DNA from: Tubulanus polymorphus
Lineage: Eukaryota; Nemertea; Palaeonemertea; Tubulaniformes; Tubulanidae
Assembly: GCF_964204645.1 (NCBI RefSeq)
Contig: NC_134029.1
Location: 22,462,450 to 22,526,449, forward strand
Reading direction: 5' to 3'
DNA length: 64,000 nt
The first letter of the stretch is position 1, and every line of letters starts with the position of its first letter. A program made the position numbers and the translations under genes. The notes below the pieces were generated by a model. It was given only the letters and a program-made list of their open reading frames with translations. It was not told where the DNA came from and ran no database searches. Shown piece by piece: positions 45,101-55,597 of this stretch.

Positions 45101-47438
45101 GTGATTCACACCTGACGATGGTCTTTAGAAAGTTTCTAAAATGTTGTGTATTTTGGTTTTAATTTCTTGAATAATAAAACTTGATTTTAATCTTATAAAT
45201 TTTGTATATCGTGTGGGTTTTATACTTCGGATCTGTTCTCCACGTCAGAGTTTGATTATTCTACCGCAATGATCGATTTATTTTCTAATTTGAAAGGTCC
45301 GCGCAGTTTTTCGAAGCCCTCATCATAAAACCGTTATGCGACTAATATTTCAGTTCACCAATACTGAACAGATTTAGATACGGCGTTCATTTTCATAAAG
45401 CGACTCGAGATTTCAAATGAAAAAAAATCAAAACTACTCCAGAAACGACGATGATTCTCATTAAAGGTTGATTTCATATTCGCTTCGTCGAAAGCTTTTT
45501 TCTGTAGTTTTTATTGTTTTCTTTGGAGCTTCTGAGAAAACCGTCGGCTGTACGCGCGATTTAATATCGATTACATAGGGGAAATACACAGCCAGCTGAT
45601 TCTCAAATTTTATCAGAATAATTGAAAAATAGAATTTATTTTTATTGCCAATATCGTTACAGTTGATTCAACCGTATCACGTATCAGCTCGCGGCAGGGC
45701 ACGCATTGATTTCACTAATGATGATAGTTTGAATCGGAACCTTTAAAACCTGGATAATTACGCGTAGTAAGCCCAGGAAATACGCATGTTGTAAAAAACA
45801 TCGGAGACATAAACGACATTCCAGTTTCAGTGATTTCAAAGATTTTTCTTTGACCCGCGCATACTGGTTCAATGTACTTAGTTTGATCTTGTCCAAAATA
45901 TATTTGCAGTAAAAAAACGATACAATGCTGTGTAGTAAGAAAGACTAGTTTAGTAAAAGTAATTCTAAGAAACAAATTAACTGAACGTGTTTTATCATCA
46001 TTTAATGATGGTACCTGCTCTTCAACTGGTTTCGAGTGCCTTTAATTGTGGAAATTTAAAATCTGTATTATACGGGGTTATGCACTTAAATCATAGTTTT
46101 TTTTATGAATAATAGTTAATTTGTAGAACTACAGATTATCTGTTATCATATCCATAATTCGTTATCAATACTCTGCAAAATCATAAAAACATTTTCTACT
46201 CACAAGTTCATGAATGTTCTTTATTTTAAGCGGTACTTGAACCACACCCCAGAAATGCTGAAAACTAAGGGAACGAAATAACATTAATGAGAGCACATGA
46301 ATAATACTCTGACGTTGCGTAACATATTTTGCAGAAATACCTCGGTGCATCAGCAAATGTACAGTTAGGGTTTTTCACACCGGCTAAAACCTCTAGAAAG
46401 TCTTTCGGCGCGTACACTGGGCGAAACTTACTTAAATCCACTGAAAATAAATTCAACAGAAATGAAGAGAAATTGTGATAAAATTTCAGTGAATAGAGAT
46501 AACGGTGTTAGCACTTACCGGGCAATTCTTGGCCTAATTCAGTCCATCTACCTAACAAATCTCTTTGCTCCCTTTCAGGTCTCTATAACAAACATGTCAT
46601 TATAATGAGAGCTCATTATGCTACTATAATCATCCAACACGAGAATGAAGAATATAGTCTTGAAATGTGTCCTTTAGCTAGTTGTTTGCACATACTTGAT
46701 TAATGAATTAGTCTCTTTGCCCTTTATGATTTCATAATTCAGAATTCCTGAAGATGAATACTAGGATACAGAGGAAACGTTGCATGAACTACTAAACATT
46801 TCGGACCTTACTTTTCATTCTAATTGTGGGATTTTCATCGATGGTTGTCATCATGCTGTTTCTACTAGAAATCCTTTTCCACAATGCATGGACTAACTTA
46901 GTTACCTTTTTCGCTAATGGAATGTTTAATTCAGTACACATTGAATTGAGACTTTTCAGTATTCGTTTTTCCCAGTTCACTTGCGCTTTTCTCATGTACA
47001 CAAGCGGTTCTTTATAATGTTCAACCGGTATGAGAGGTTGAGGAATCGTCGCGTTTTTCTGCACGCATTTATAAACTTCATTTCGTAGTTTTTTCTCCCA
47101 ACCTGAATAAAAAACCGACGCAGGTGTCGCAGTGAGATGACCGTAACAAGTACAGCGGCGAGCTTTTTAGGATTTGATATTATTACCTGCATTGCTGAGA
47201 GCAGTCTTTACGCCCTGTTTCAGATCGTTCAATTTTAATGACGGTTTCGAGACTTCGAACTGGAAAAGCAAGAACCGCTTTCATTAGCAATTCTGTTTAA
47301 CACCTGTGAAATTCGCATATTCAGCGCGTTACTTACTCTGGCAGCTTTCTGTAATTGTGAATAAATCGGCAGTTTCTGTATATCCTGAACAATCTTTGAT
47401 ATAAGAAGAGTCAGATGTTCCTCGTTTGAAACACTCAT
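36056..47438 (-). CDS. TBC1D19: TBC1D19 orthologue (TBC-domain protein)
   Basis: Fifteen exons, all GT..AG and phase-consistent, give exactly 504 codons: 47438-47337, 47259-47187, 47102-46906, 46582-46519, 46440-46341, 46264-46204, 43663-43552, 43459-43347, 38751-38677, 38366-38304, 38212-38050, 37159-37050, 36567-36476, 36389-36274, 36126-36056. The order and sequence match human TBC1D19 along its length (KEPLVYMRKAQ, KRILKSLNSMCTEL, FRPVYAPKDFLEVL, KSYIRGKLG, NGVIPFHGFSMY, LLLWDRIL). TBC proteins are usually Rab GAPs. The arginine- and glutamine-finger motifs (IxxDxxR, YxQG) are not recognisable here, nor in the human protein as I recall it, so GAP activity is doubtful. Only the last ~24 residues are missing compared with the human protein. 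Confidence 0.95.
36274..36389 (-). CDS. TBC1D19: TBC1D19 exon 14
   Basis: LKMAFKWLIRAFSGYLSSDQ, then VLLLWDRILAYGSMELLP. This is the canonical late TBC helix block. Donor CCCG|GTTAGT. Confidence 0.95.
36476..36567 (-). CDS. TBC1D19: TBC1D19 exon 13
   Basis: GIVSLCLLFESLLQCYEPQL, then FAHLKSVGAQP, ending CC|GTCAGT. Confidence 0.94.
37050..37159 (-). CDS. TBC1D19: TBC1D19 exon 12
   Basis: VAPLCFIYNDVVKLYYVFRE, then MYTRYFCRLHCISSHPQ, after acceptor tattttcag; donor CAG|GTAATG. Human has FREMYVRFFFRLHSISSHP. Confidence 0.95.
37212..37587. mobile_element. Foldback/MITE with cgtgttcacac termini
   Basis: The left end agtcgtgttcacactatcgc and the right end gcctagtgtgaacacgtctt are inverted, with subterminal ctag and attctaa/ttctaaa motifs. 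It is an AT-rich, non-coding 376-bp element that begins 53 bp upstream of TBC1D19 exon 12. Confidence 0.7.
37699..37994 (+). mobile_element. TTAA-type piggyBac-like MITE (copy 3, complete)
   Basis: The clearest copy: TTAA then CCCTTTCAGTGCGTCTACAC at the left, and gcaatgaaagggTTAA at the right, with perfect TTAA duplications and short CCCTTTCA/TGAAAGGG TIRs. It carries the paired tacaccgcactgcggtgta palindromes. TTAA targets and CCC ends are typical of piggyBac elements; no transposase is present. Confidence 0.87.
38050..38212 (-). CDS. TBC1D19: TBC1D19 exon 11
   Basis: VLLPFSRDTHVLEHF, then PAKSYIRGKLGINEFAV and YPPNGVIPFHGFSMY. The PFHGFSMY stretch occupies the usual YxQG catalytic position. 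Donor TATG|GTGAGT. Confidence 0.95.
38304..38366 (-). CDS. TBC1D19: TBC1D19 exon 10
   Basis: A 21-codon exon, DVKLTASNDDQYFVFEDYIY then Q, nearly identical to human DVKLTASNDDYYFVFEDYLYQ. This is where an arginine-finger motif would be expected; none is seen. Confidence 0.95.
38677..38751 (-). CDS. TBC1D19: TBC1D19 exon 9
   Basis: DRLYYEQLKHYFLQHDLLVD then ALIFK, 25 codons, phase 0-0 (human VLYYEQLKTNVIQHDLLVDSLIYK). Confidence 0.94.
38752..43346 (-). other. TBC1D19 intron 8 (4.6 kb)
   Basis: Phases on both sides join directly, so no coding is missing. A 114-codon + strand frame at 39524-39868 has no recognisable similarity. No clear repeat was seen. Confidence 0.65.
43347..43459 (-). CDS. 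TBC1D19: TBC1D19 exon 8 (TBC start)
   Basis: Encodes VIAHNHGPVAQEFAKKGCNT then SHRAEIWSQILG, the RxxxW-like opening motif of a TBC domain. Donor ATC|GTAAGT. A 4.6-kb intron follows. Confidence 0.9.
43552..43663 (-). CDS. TBC1D19: TBC1D19 exon 7
   Basis: Encodes RLQYSEMSINQCQAGVDD then IPQELFESERSKLAKK (human IDDSTQVPPELFENEHVRI). Acceptor gtttcag, donor AAAG|GTATAA. Confidence 0.9.
43735..43767. repeat. 12-bp perfect hairpin
   Basis: gatcagggaggt (43735-43746) pairs with acctccctgatc (43756-43767) around a 9-nt loop, within TBC1D19 intron 6, just upstream of exon 7 on the transcript strand. Confidence 0.75.
43966..44112. repeat. 75-bp tandem duplication
   Basis: aattgaaaatgaactagaaa and the following sequence to ctactctc recur exactly 75 bp apart (43966 and 44041) with about one substitution, so the event is recent. 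Confidence 0.92.
46204..46264 (-). CDS. TBC1D19: TBC1D19 exon 6
   Basis: Two tandem acceptors exist. Using cccttag gives SFQHFWGVVQVPLKIKNIHE in frame, as in human SFRTHLGLIQVPLKVKDI. The next AG (ttttcag, 7 nt downstream) would run into a stop, so the first is chosen. Donor CTT|GTGAGT. Confidence 0.9.
46341..46440 (-). CDS. TBC1D19: TBC1D19 exon 5
   Basis: Encodes VDLSKFRPVYAPKDFLEVLA then GVKNPNCTFADAP. Ends AG|GTATTT, with Ser completed by exon 6. Confidence 0.94.
46519..46582 (-). CDS. TBC1D19: TBC1D19 exon 4
   Basis: A 64-nt exon, RPEREQRDLLGRWTELGQEL then P, after acceptor tgttatag; donor CCCG|GTAAGT. Human has RPVGEQKELLNKWNEMG. Confidence 0.92.
46906..47102 (-). CDS. TBC1D19: TBC1D19 exon 3
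   Basis: Encodes GWEKKLRNEVYKC, EHYKEPLVYMRKAQVNWEKR and ILKSLNSMCTELNIPLAKK, the most conserved N-terminal block. Acceptor ttattcag, donor AAG|GTAACT. Confidence 0.95.
47187..47259 (-). CDS. TBC1D19: TBC1D19 exon 2
   Basis: Acceptor cttttccag, donor GCAG|GTAATA. Encodes FEVSKPSLKLNDLKQGVKTA then LSNAG, leaving one base. Confidence 0.9.
47337..47438 (-). CDS. TBC1D19: TBC1D19 exon 1 (start codon)
   Basis: ATG at 47438 in context aacATGa. Encodes MSVSNEEHLTLLISKIVQDI then QKLPIYSQLQKAAR, matching human LIIAQIVQKL..LYSQLERQA. Donor AGA|GTAAGT, phase 0. Confidence 0.92.
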
Positions 47439-47698
47439 GTTTCTTAAACGACGTCGGCGAAACTGTTTAAGCGAACTATTAAAAAGAAACCAAAAGATAT
47501 AATTGAACAGGTTAGGTCTTTATCAAAGCAGATGTACAATACTAACTATCTGATAGGGTAGGAGAAACGTGAGAGACGTGTAGACTACTGTTGACCCTCT
47601 ACACTCTATACTGGCTACCCATCTTCTCGACATGGAGACTGCCACACAGAGGTACGAGACCGTGCAATGACTGACTGATTAGGATCCACTGATTGGTG

Positions 47699-47837
47699 GC
47701 ACAGGGACTCGTATCAGAGTTGTAGGTAATGTAAAAACGATAATCTGTTAATCCAATGTCTATATATATACTATATACATTGGATTAAATAGATTATCGT
47801 TTTTACATTACCTACAACTCTGATACGAGTCCCTGTG
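47699..47837. mobile_element. MITE with 60-bp near-perfect TIRs
   Basis: The arms, 47700-47759 and 47777-47837 (starting cacagggactcgtatcagag), match almost perfectly around a 17-nt TA-rich loop. The flanks gattggtg and gatcggtg could be a diverged 8-bp target duplication. The arms differ at only about two positions, so this is young or recently corrected. Confidence 0.85.
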
Positions 47838-48578
47838 ATCGGTGAGGTTTCTATATTAAAGCATCGTTGATGATAGCACAGTAGTGCGTCAGCAGAGATG
47901 TAGGCTTCTAACTTCTAGGCTAATAAACTAATCAAGGAATAATACCTAACCTAGGTCCTGTCCTATCCTAGGTAATATAAAAATGGGTTTCGACTTTTCT
48001 AAAATTCACACATCAAATTTACCTTCTTATCTTTCATCTGCAAATATAAACCTAAGATCAGGATCAGGGTTTGAACGGTTAAAGATTTCGAAAAAGCAAT
48101 CAAAGAATTTTGACATTTCTCGTTGTTTACTTCCTGCTCCACACGTCCTCTATCGCGCGACACACATTCACATACTTCCCGCCGTCCACTGTAAACCAAT
48201 CAGATTCACGACCACGCCCTGACTGAATTAATCCGATTGGTTTAGCTTTTCGCGGTAAGCCGCTGATTGGCTATTAGAATTTACAGAGATAAGGTTAGGG
48301 ATATTTCACAACCTCACCTTAACCGCAATGCGCTCTGTATCGGTTTCGAATCCCAATGATTGACCGTTCGATATGAGGCCGCCTTTCGCGTGAAATTTGG
48401 CGCGGGCGTATCCCATCTATTGTCAACCAAACAATGTTGTTTTTGCATTTTGTGGAAATACTTGCGAGAATACACTCTAATCCAAAATCAGGGGATCAGT
48501 ACACGCGGGGTGTAGTTATAGTTAGAACCGCCCGTAGCTCTGGCACTGAGGCATCTCATTTTGATTTGGGAACTCTTC

Positions 48579-48605
48579 AATTGTAATTGATTATCAATTA
48601 CAATT
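48579..48605. repeat. AT-rich palindrome, 12-bp stem
   Basis: aattgtaattga/tcaattacaatt pair perfectly around TTA. TAATTGA and TCAATTA resemble homeodomain core sites, but no function can be claimed. Confidence 0.7.
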
Positions 48606-49555
48606 AATTCTAGTTACCGAAAAGCCGGGCCTTCTCATCGAGACGTTTTTAAATTTGGCTCGAATTTGTCTAGTATTTCCCACTAGTGCGGCCGATTTAA
48701 TATCATTATTCTCCCCATATCGCGTTACCGCTCGTATTAACCCAGACCTCTCGTAATAATTGCCGCATAACTGTGTTTGTTGCATGAAATAAATCAGCTG
48801 TCAAATGAATAATGATCGTCCTCAAAAAATTGTTTCTAATTACACTACTAACATAGTAGGCCTCCTCATAGGCGCGCTCGCATCAACTCGATGTAAAATG
48901 ATACGGCTGGAACTCGGCAGTTGGTAAGTAAGTAGGCCTATATTGATTCCTCATATTGATGAATCGTGTACGAAAAATAATCGATAGATCAGCGATCAGG
49001 AATCCATCATCTAGAATATCATCTGTTTGACTCTGAAAGGGAGGAAAAAACGTAAGAAGACCTGGCGTTACCATTTTGTTACCGTCGACATGTAGATATT
49101 CCAATCAGTTGATGGGAAAAATGAACTTGATCGATTCGTTGAATGAGCATTCAGTCTCCGTGTCGGGTAATTCTTTCATGGGCCCATTCTGTTGTCACTT
49201 CTCACAATTTCTACATGCTATATATATGCCTATGTGGCAAATATCTGAAAAATGATACTGGGAAAATTTGCGGGCTACGTGCAGAGAAAAACATTTCACG
49301 TCAGACGCTCGTCGATGAAATGTTAATGTAATTTTTCGTGAACGCAACGTCAAGCGGGCCGTTAACGTAACATCGTTACTCGATTAGAGGTCCTGTCTTT
49401 AAATTCACGCATAATCAAACATCTGGCAGGTGCCCGTTTATGAACAAATCATTGACAATTTCGCAATATATCTTCTTGGAAAATTCTCTTTCGCGCCTCG
49501 CTAGGCGTCGGTGACAAAATCCAACCCTTACAGGGAAGAATAAAGCGTTCTGGGT

Positions 49556-49657
49556 CCAGTTCCACAGTTCTGAGTTAAGATTTGACCCCGGGTTAAAACA
49601 TTGAAAATGAACTAACTTTAACTGAGAGTTAACTCTAACTCACAACTGTGGAACTGG
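49556..49657. repeat. Short foldback, 102 bp
   Basis: ccagttccacagttctgagt at the left mirrors actcacaactgtggaactgg at the right, with an AT-rich centre. Confidence 0.65.
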
Positions 49658-50298
49658 TTCCTGGTCTTACTTGTCAAATTTCTTAAAACTCTACATAAAA
49701 AACTGTAAAACATTATAAATATTATTTTTCGATTTTCTGTACTTTTTAAGCACGATCAATTATAGATAACCACGTGGCTCTTATCGGCTTCGTTGATCTC
49801 GGACAGTCGAATAAAAGGCAGGTCTTACCAAATACGAAATGATTGATCAGATATAGAACGTAATACGCTGAACATCAATCATTTTAGCTTTTTTTAATCA
49901 GTTATTGTATACGTATCGCGCGTGCAAACTGAGTTCGGGATCGATTCTTTATTTATTATGCAACGCAACGTTAATTTTTAACAAAAAAAGAATCAACCGA
50001 CGTCACTTAGCTCGATTGAGCTACCAGGCCATTTTCAGAAAGAAAAACAATACTTGTTTACATGTAAGGTATATACACAATTTCAATTATCAATTGCACG
50101 GTTTAATGAAATGACAGGCAGCAGGAAGTGTTCCTATGGGAGATTACGTTTGATTTGTCATCGTTATTGGAGGTTTTTATTCCAGTGTGTTCCGAGCGAG
50201 GGACGCGACCAAAGTATGGTCGATGCAATATTCATCAGCAGTCTCTATCCAGACATTAAGCGTTTAGATTCACAATCGAGTGCGGTTTTTAAATTCTA

Positions 50299-50667
50299 AC
50301 TAAAGCCTAGCGCACATCGACACTGCGATCGGAGACAACTAGTTGCAAGGCAGTTTTCGGCGCATGAGAGGAACTGGCTGGATACGATCAGTTGCTTGAA
50401 TGTGTCGATGTGAGCGAGCTTACGATTGGTAAGCGTCGATCTATCTCCCAGTTCCAGCCAGTTGCCCATGTTCTACTTTTGAGCAACTGGTTGTACTCAA
50501 TCGCAGTCATATCCGTCGATGTGCGCGCTCTGGATCTCGACGATCGACACGCGCCATGCAGTTGCTGCAACTGACCGGTTGTAACTAGATTTCGATGTGC
50601 GCGGGGTAATCGTTCGGTAGCAACTAGTTGTCTCCAATCGCAGTGTCGATGTGCGCTAGGCTTTAGT
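50299..50667. mobile_element. 369-bp foldback element C with 48-bp TIRs
   Basis: The left TIR begins actaaagcctagcgcacatc and the right ends gatgtgcgctaggctttagt, 48 bp with one mismatch. The interior repeats gcaactg/cagttgc and catcgac motifs, as in elements A and B. No coding frame. Confidence 0.87.
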
Positions 50668-53600
50668 CTTACATATACCTATAGAGCGCACAGGGGCTCG
50701 TATTTGAAGTTTGGGTATAGAGTGGTTCGTGCAGTTGGTACATTGATTACGTGTTCTAGCAATAGGCATGGATCATTTGGTCAATAAAGGATATTTGAAC
50801 GCTTAGATCAATACGGCGATGTACATATTATTTCATAGGCTATATTTCAAGTTCTACCAGTACTTAATTCTTACGTTTACAAAAAGACAAAAGATACAAA
50901 TCATTCATGATGATATGTATACACTATATCTAACTTTATGGGGAACATATACTATCTTACGTTTATTGTCGAGCAGTAAGTGAAGTTACGCCGAAAGAAA
51001 TAGAATACTTATAGATAATTTACATCGCTCCATCACGCGTAGATAGGGACTCCACCATCTCCTAGGTTCAGTAAATTTTGAGATTATCTTGACTTCATTT
51101 ACACGTTGCGGTGGATTGTACTGAGGATAGTCGCTCGGCGAGTGACGTCGTTTTGCAGCGGCGTTCACTGCGCTATACCCCCACACGCGAGCACACTGCC
51201 GTGGAACTATTGCGGTAAGTCGAACTTTCAACAAGTCTTCGAACGAGCGTGATTTGAGTTAGATCATCCCCCAGAACATCGGGCTATCCTCATCATCTCT
51301 TCGAGGATCGATCAGCGGATTTATTGAATCTTGTACGGATGGACATAATCTGTAATATATGTATATATAAAGCTAAATATTGACGAAGCGAGACTTGATA
51401 AAAAATCACGAACACTAAAATCACCTTACGATGTTATACAATTAAGGATCTACTTGTGTTTATCCAAGCACGAGCTTTTTGATGTTCAAACACAACTGCG
51501 TAAAATCATTATTAAGGTAAGATTGATTGAATTCGTTAATTAAATGTGTACAATTTGTTTTCTTCGCGCCGTGGAAAGTATTCAGTGAAATCTCAATTAG
51601 TCAGAACTTCCATTCCAATCATAAAACCGTTCAATGGATTTCATACATGAGAAAAAAAAAAATTTTGTCATCTTGAAATAGGATATTGTTCGAATTATAT
51701 CGAAAAGTTAAAATTCATCTCCACACCCGGTCACAGACCTTGCCAATATAAATCGGAAGTTTTTCTCTCTGACAGGATATCGAATTTATCGAACCATGAA
51801 AACTAAATCATGGCTATAAATTAGAAAAACAAAGTGATTTTATTGTTTAACGATTAGACGTATATAACATTGGGAACATTAAAGCTGGTTGTCGCCAAAA
51901 ATCGTTTAACTGTAAAAGGCTGTTTAAATTATGTCATACGACTGTAGAATTTATAAAATATTATAGTTTTTTGTAGCAGTTTTTCTTCAACATTTGAAGC
52001 CTAATCATTTATCAACCCGTTTTGTTATGAATAAACCTAACAATCATTAGTAATGAAAATGATTAATTCACAAGAAGCAGTTTGTCAGTAACTAAGAAGC
52101 TGTGAGTTAGGAAAACTAAGAGTTGAATTTATAGATGCCTTGAAAAATGGTATTTCTTAATATTGTCGAGAATGACTAACTCAATAATAGAATAACAAGA
52201 AGAATTTAACGAATATGATTCCTTGACTCATCCCGCGCCTTCGGTACATTGCGTACCACTGTCATTCAGGTTTTGGAAGTATCGATAATTCAATTGGATT
52301 GCCCCAATATTGATTACGCAGTGCACATCGACATTAATGATATTATATGGAAAGATTCATGAAATTTAATTGATTAAAAAACAAACGCCGATATACACAA
52401 TCGTATACGTTATTTTGAAACGCCAATATTGATGACGTAGTGCGCATCGACTCGCACACCAGCCTTTACACAACGTCGAGTAGTTAGCGATGAATAAAAA
52501 AACGTATTCGTAATGGTTTTTATTTTAGTTTCTTCAATTATTAACTGTTTGAATATTTTCTCTAATCCAAATGAAAAACAACATAAACTGAATGAACAGA
52601 AGCCAGATAAATTGAAAAGCTATATGAATGTGATTACAGCGCGAAATGTCCGTCAGATTGGTGCTATTTGACTAAGGGAAGGGTAAACTTGTTGACACTC
52701 GTTAAATTTCCTATTTGACAAATACGTATAAACAGTCGACACGACAGTGGCATAACTATCGATGGTATACAATCCGGTAATCAAAACGACCATCGCGTTT
52801 AAAACTGCACGTGTAATGAAACTGACCGTTACAAACAGACAACAAAAATGTGTCTCGTCGGCACGAAACCGGTAGTTTGACGAGAAAATAAGTCCGATGT
52901 AGTCGAAAAACATAATTATCGAAAAACAAACTCTGATATGTTGTTTTTCGAGTTATTCCTTGACGAGAGTTTTAAGTTGAAAACCGAAAATTCGGATTAA
53001 AAAAATTCTAACGTTTCGCTATTTTAAGTTTTTCGACTTCGTGATTGTGGGACTTTTATTTTACTCGTCTCTCGCGACTCGTCAACATAGTTTGAATATA
53101 CGGCTTCCTGGAAAACTGTTTTTCCATATTTTCACACTTTCCGAATTTCTCATTTTTTCTACCGGTTCATAACGAATATATCATTTGATAATTGCTTTTG
53201 ATGAAACTCGATAGTTTTCCCCCGGATACTCATAAAGAGAATCGTTTTATATCCTCGTCAGCCACAATTGATAATTCAATAATAAATTACGGTCCATTAG
53301 CGAATGAGATCTGATGTGAAAATTACGAGTCTCGCTTCGGAAGACACTGTCAAGTCATCGTGTTACGTACATTTTAAGTTTATTGAAGTTCGTTCTGAAA
53401 TATCTTTCGATACAGGTTTGATCATCTACGATGTGAATCATTTAAACAGATTTCTCTAACTTAAAGATATTAGGCTAGCCTTAAAGGGGTCTATTTACAC
53501 CTTAGTTACTTAATGAAACTATGATTTCCTTGAGGAAGTGACGCACATGCGACGAATTTCCGTTCAGTTCAATCAGTGCCGTGCGCTAAACGTCCACCAT

Positions 53601-55457
53601 TTTTCTTAAATTCCAAATAAAAAATGATTCAAGAATTCTAATCACGTACACATCAAGCTGAAGATATGTTTGAGTTTGAATCAGGTGGATTAGAAAATCA
53701 TTACTACCATAATTGGAAACGGTAGTGAACGCACGTCTATAAAGACTAACATTTCAGTTATTATGAATTGCATCCTGTCTTCATACAGCTGTGTAATTTG
53801 AAAGGAATGATAATCTTTATTGATAGGTAATCAAACAGCTGTCGGATCAATAGTGTACGTTTTTTATTTACTGTCCCGCGTGTTTATCAACTGCCGACGT
53901 GTTGTTAAAATCTGAATACTTCTGAGAAACCACATGATGCTAATTCATCATCACAGCCGAACATCGCCGGCTCGGAGTCGCTTTTAATTTCGATGGGTTT
54001 ATTTTCGTCTGCTTTGCCGATGGGAATTTTACGTACGCGACGTAAGTTGTGTTTTGTCGGTAAACATTTTGATAATCTGTTTCCTTATTCCAGTTGATCC
54101 TAGAAAACCCCGCACTAGATTTACGAACACTATATTTCTTCCCGTTACTGGAGCTAGCGTTTAAATTGTTTTTGATTTGTTCTGCCTACGCTTAATAATA
54201 CACCCCAGGAGTGTTACTGTTCTCAAAAAAATATTTTGAATAATTCATTTCCTTTTTTGGTGTTGCATAATTCATGCCGAATGAATTAAGTTTTGAATCT
54301 TTCCGAGTAAAATGACCTCTGACTTGTTTAGTCAAAACACGCGAATTAGATCAAAAAGGCATTAAACGTAATTTACGACGGCGATATTGAATATGATTGA
54401 GTTCTTGAAGTATATGTAATCAGCTTGTTTGAACTATGTATTAACTTGCACGCTTTTATTTACCCAACGTCGCCAGATATGAGATAGAAGTCAACAGTAT
54501 TATTTGATAAAAAGATCATTATTTCGATGTCAAATTCAAATTACTTGACGGGAATACATTCTGGAATAAATTCTGCATTAAATGTGCGTTATGATTTTTA
54601 GATTGTATCTGAAGGTATCTGAAGCATCTCTTATTGACTTTCCGCTATGATTACAAAAATTCAGTTAACTATATAAATAAAGAGTTCTGTATCGAGAGAG
54701 ATTATAGTAACTATTTATTATGATATCTAGGTGGCATAGATAAAATGTTGGCTTTGGAATGATCTAGCTAACATCCAACAACCCCTTCAAATCTTCCTTG
54801 AAAATATCATATGTCAATTATCATACATTCGACTATCAACGGAATTCAAAATTGCGCTGCCTGTAAAGGTTTAACTGCAATTCGAAATTGAACGCTTAGT
54901 TTCATCTATATACGTGTGAAAATTAGCACTGTGGCCTTGATACGTTTGTTAATGGAGAGAAACTGCGGCTTACATAACGTGCAATTAACATAACAATAAT
55001 GACTTCAAAATTGATGGCGATAGACTTTAAATATCGAATATTTACGAGTTTCACTTCTCTTTGCGCTGCGGTTCCTAATAGTAACCTTACTCAATTCGAG
55101 TAATATTCAACCAATTACATTGATTTCTTCTGACAGGAATTCTCTAAATAATGCATAGCTGTTGAAACTCGCATTACGATGTGGCTCTTCTGAGGCATAT
55201 TTCACCGAACACAAACACAATTTAATATTCTTTAATATTTAATCGAAGTGTGTACGTTTTAAACGTGCGATTTGAAAGTGCTAATTTCGTATTTGGTTAC
55301 TTACACTGGATAAATCAATGGGTAACATGATATTTTCAATGGCGCGCAAGACCGCTAGATTTTGGTAGAATATTGGAATATCTATAGTTGGTGACTTTTA
55401 TTTCTAAATAACGTAATGACATGTATTTGTGATAATTTTTTGCCTTTACAATTTCAG

Positions 55458-55597
55458 TTCAAATGAAAAGGGGAGCGACGTGAATTGAGGCGATATTGTC
55501 TATTCACGATTTCATCCAAAATTGTTCGGATCTATGATTGTATCATGTTGACGCTTTTGGGAATTTAAACGATTGAAAAATCGTAAAGGAGTTAGAA
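55458..55597 (+). promoter_or_regulatory. 5' UTR of CCK-type receptor exon, with uORF
   Basis: A good 3' splice site (tttacaatttcag) ends at 55457, so the exon may start at 55458 after an upstream non-coding exon. A 7-codon upstream ORF (ATG 55463 to TGA 55483) precedes the main start and could damp translation. Both points are inferences from sequence alone. Confidence 0.4.

Larger units (their letters stand above)
43664..46203 (-). other. TBC1D19 intron 6
   Basis: A 2.5-kb intron with no coding sequence missing. Contains the hairpin at 43735-43767 and the 75-bp tandem duplication. Confidence 0.7.
47439..55457. other. Divergent intergenic region, TBC1D19 / CCK receptor
   Basis: Presumably holds both promoters and 5' UTRs, although no core promoter motif is obvious. 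Contains four inverted repeats (47.7, 48.58, 49.56 and 50.3 kb). A - strand frame at 52653-52913 looks faintly like GPCR TM6-TM7 but is not supported. Nothing else is recognised from 50.7 to 55.4 kb. Confidence 0.5.

Noticed and set aside
45100-45200. ctgacgatggtctttagaaag...aataataaaact segment, like a retroelement 3' tail
   Set aside because: Suggestive only. No reverse transcriptase frame, poly(A) or target duplication could be shown.
46204-46356. Reading through TBC1D19 exon 5 into its intron, or using the distal exon 6 acceptor to end the protein near residue 191
   Set aside because: The upstream acceptor restores frame, and the downstream exons match TBC1D19 throughout, so a short protein is not the main product.
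52653-52913. 86-codon - strand frame resembling GPCR TM6-TM7 (ending VYTYLSNRKF)
   Set aside because: Only a vague hydrophobic pattern. No NPxxY, no neighbouring helices, and the similarity could be chance.
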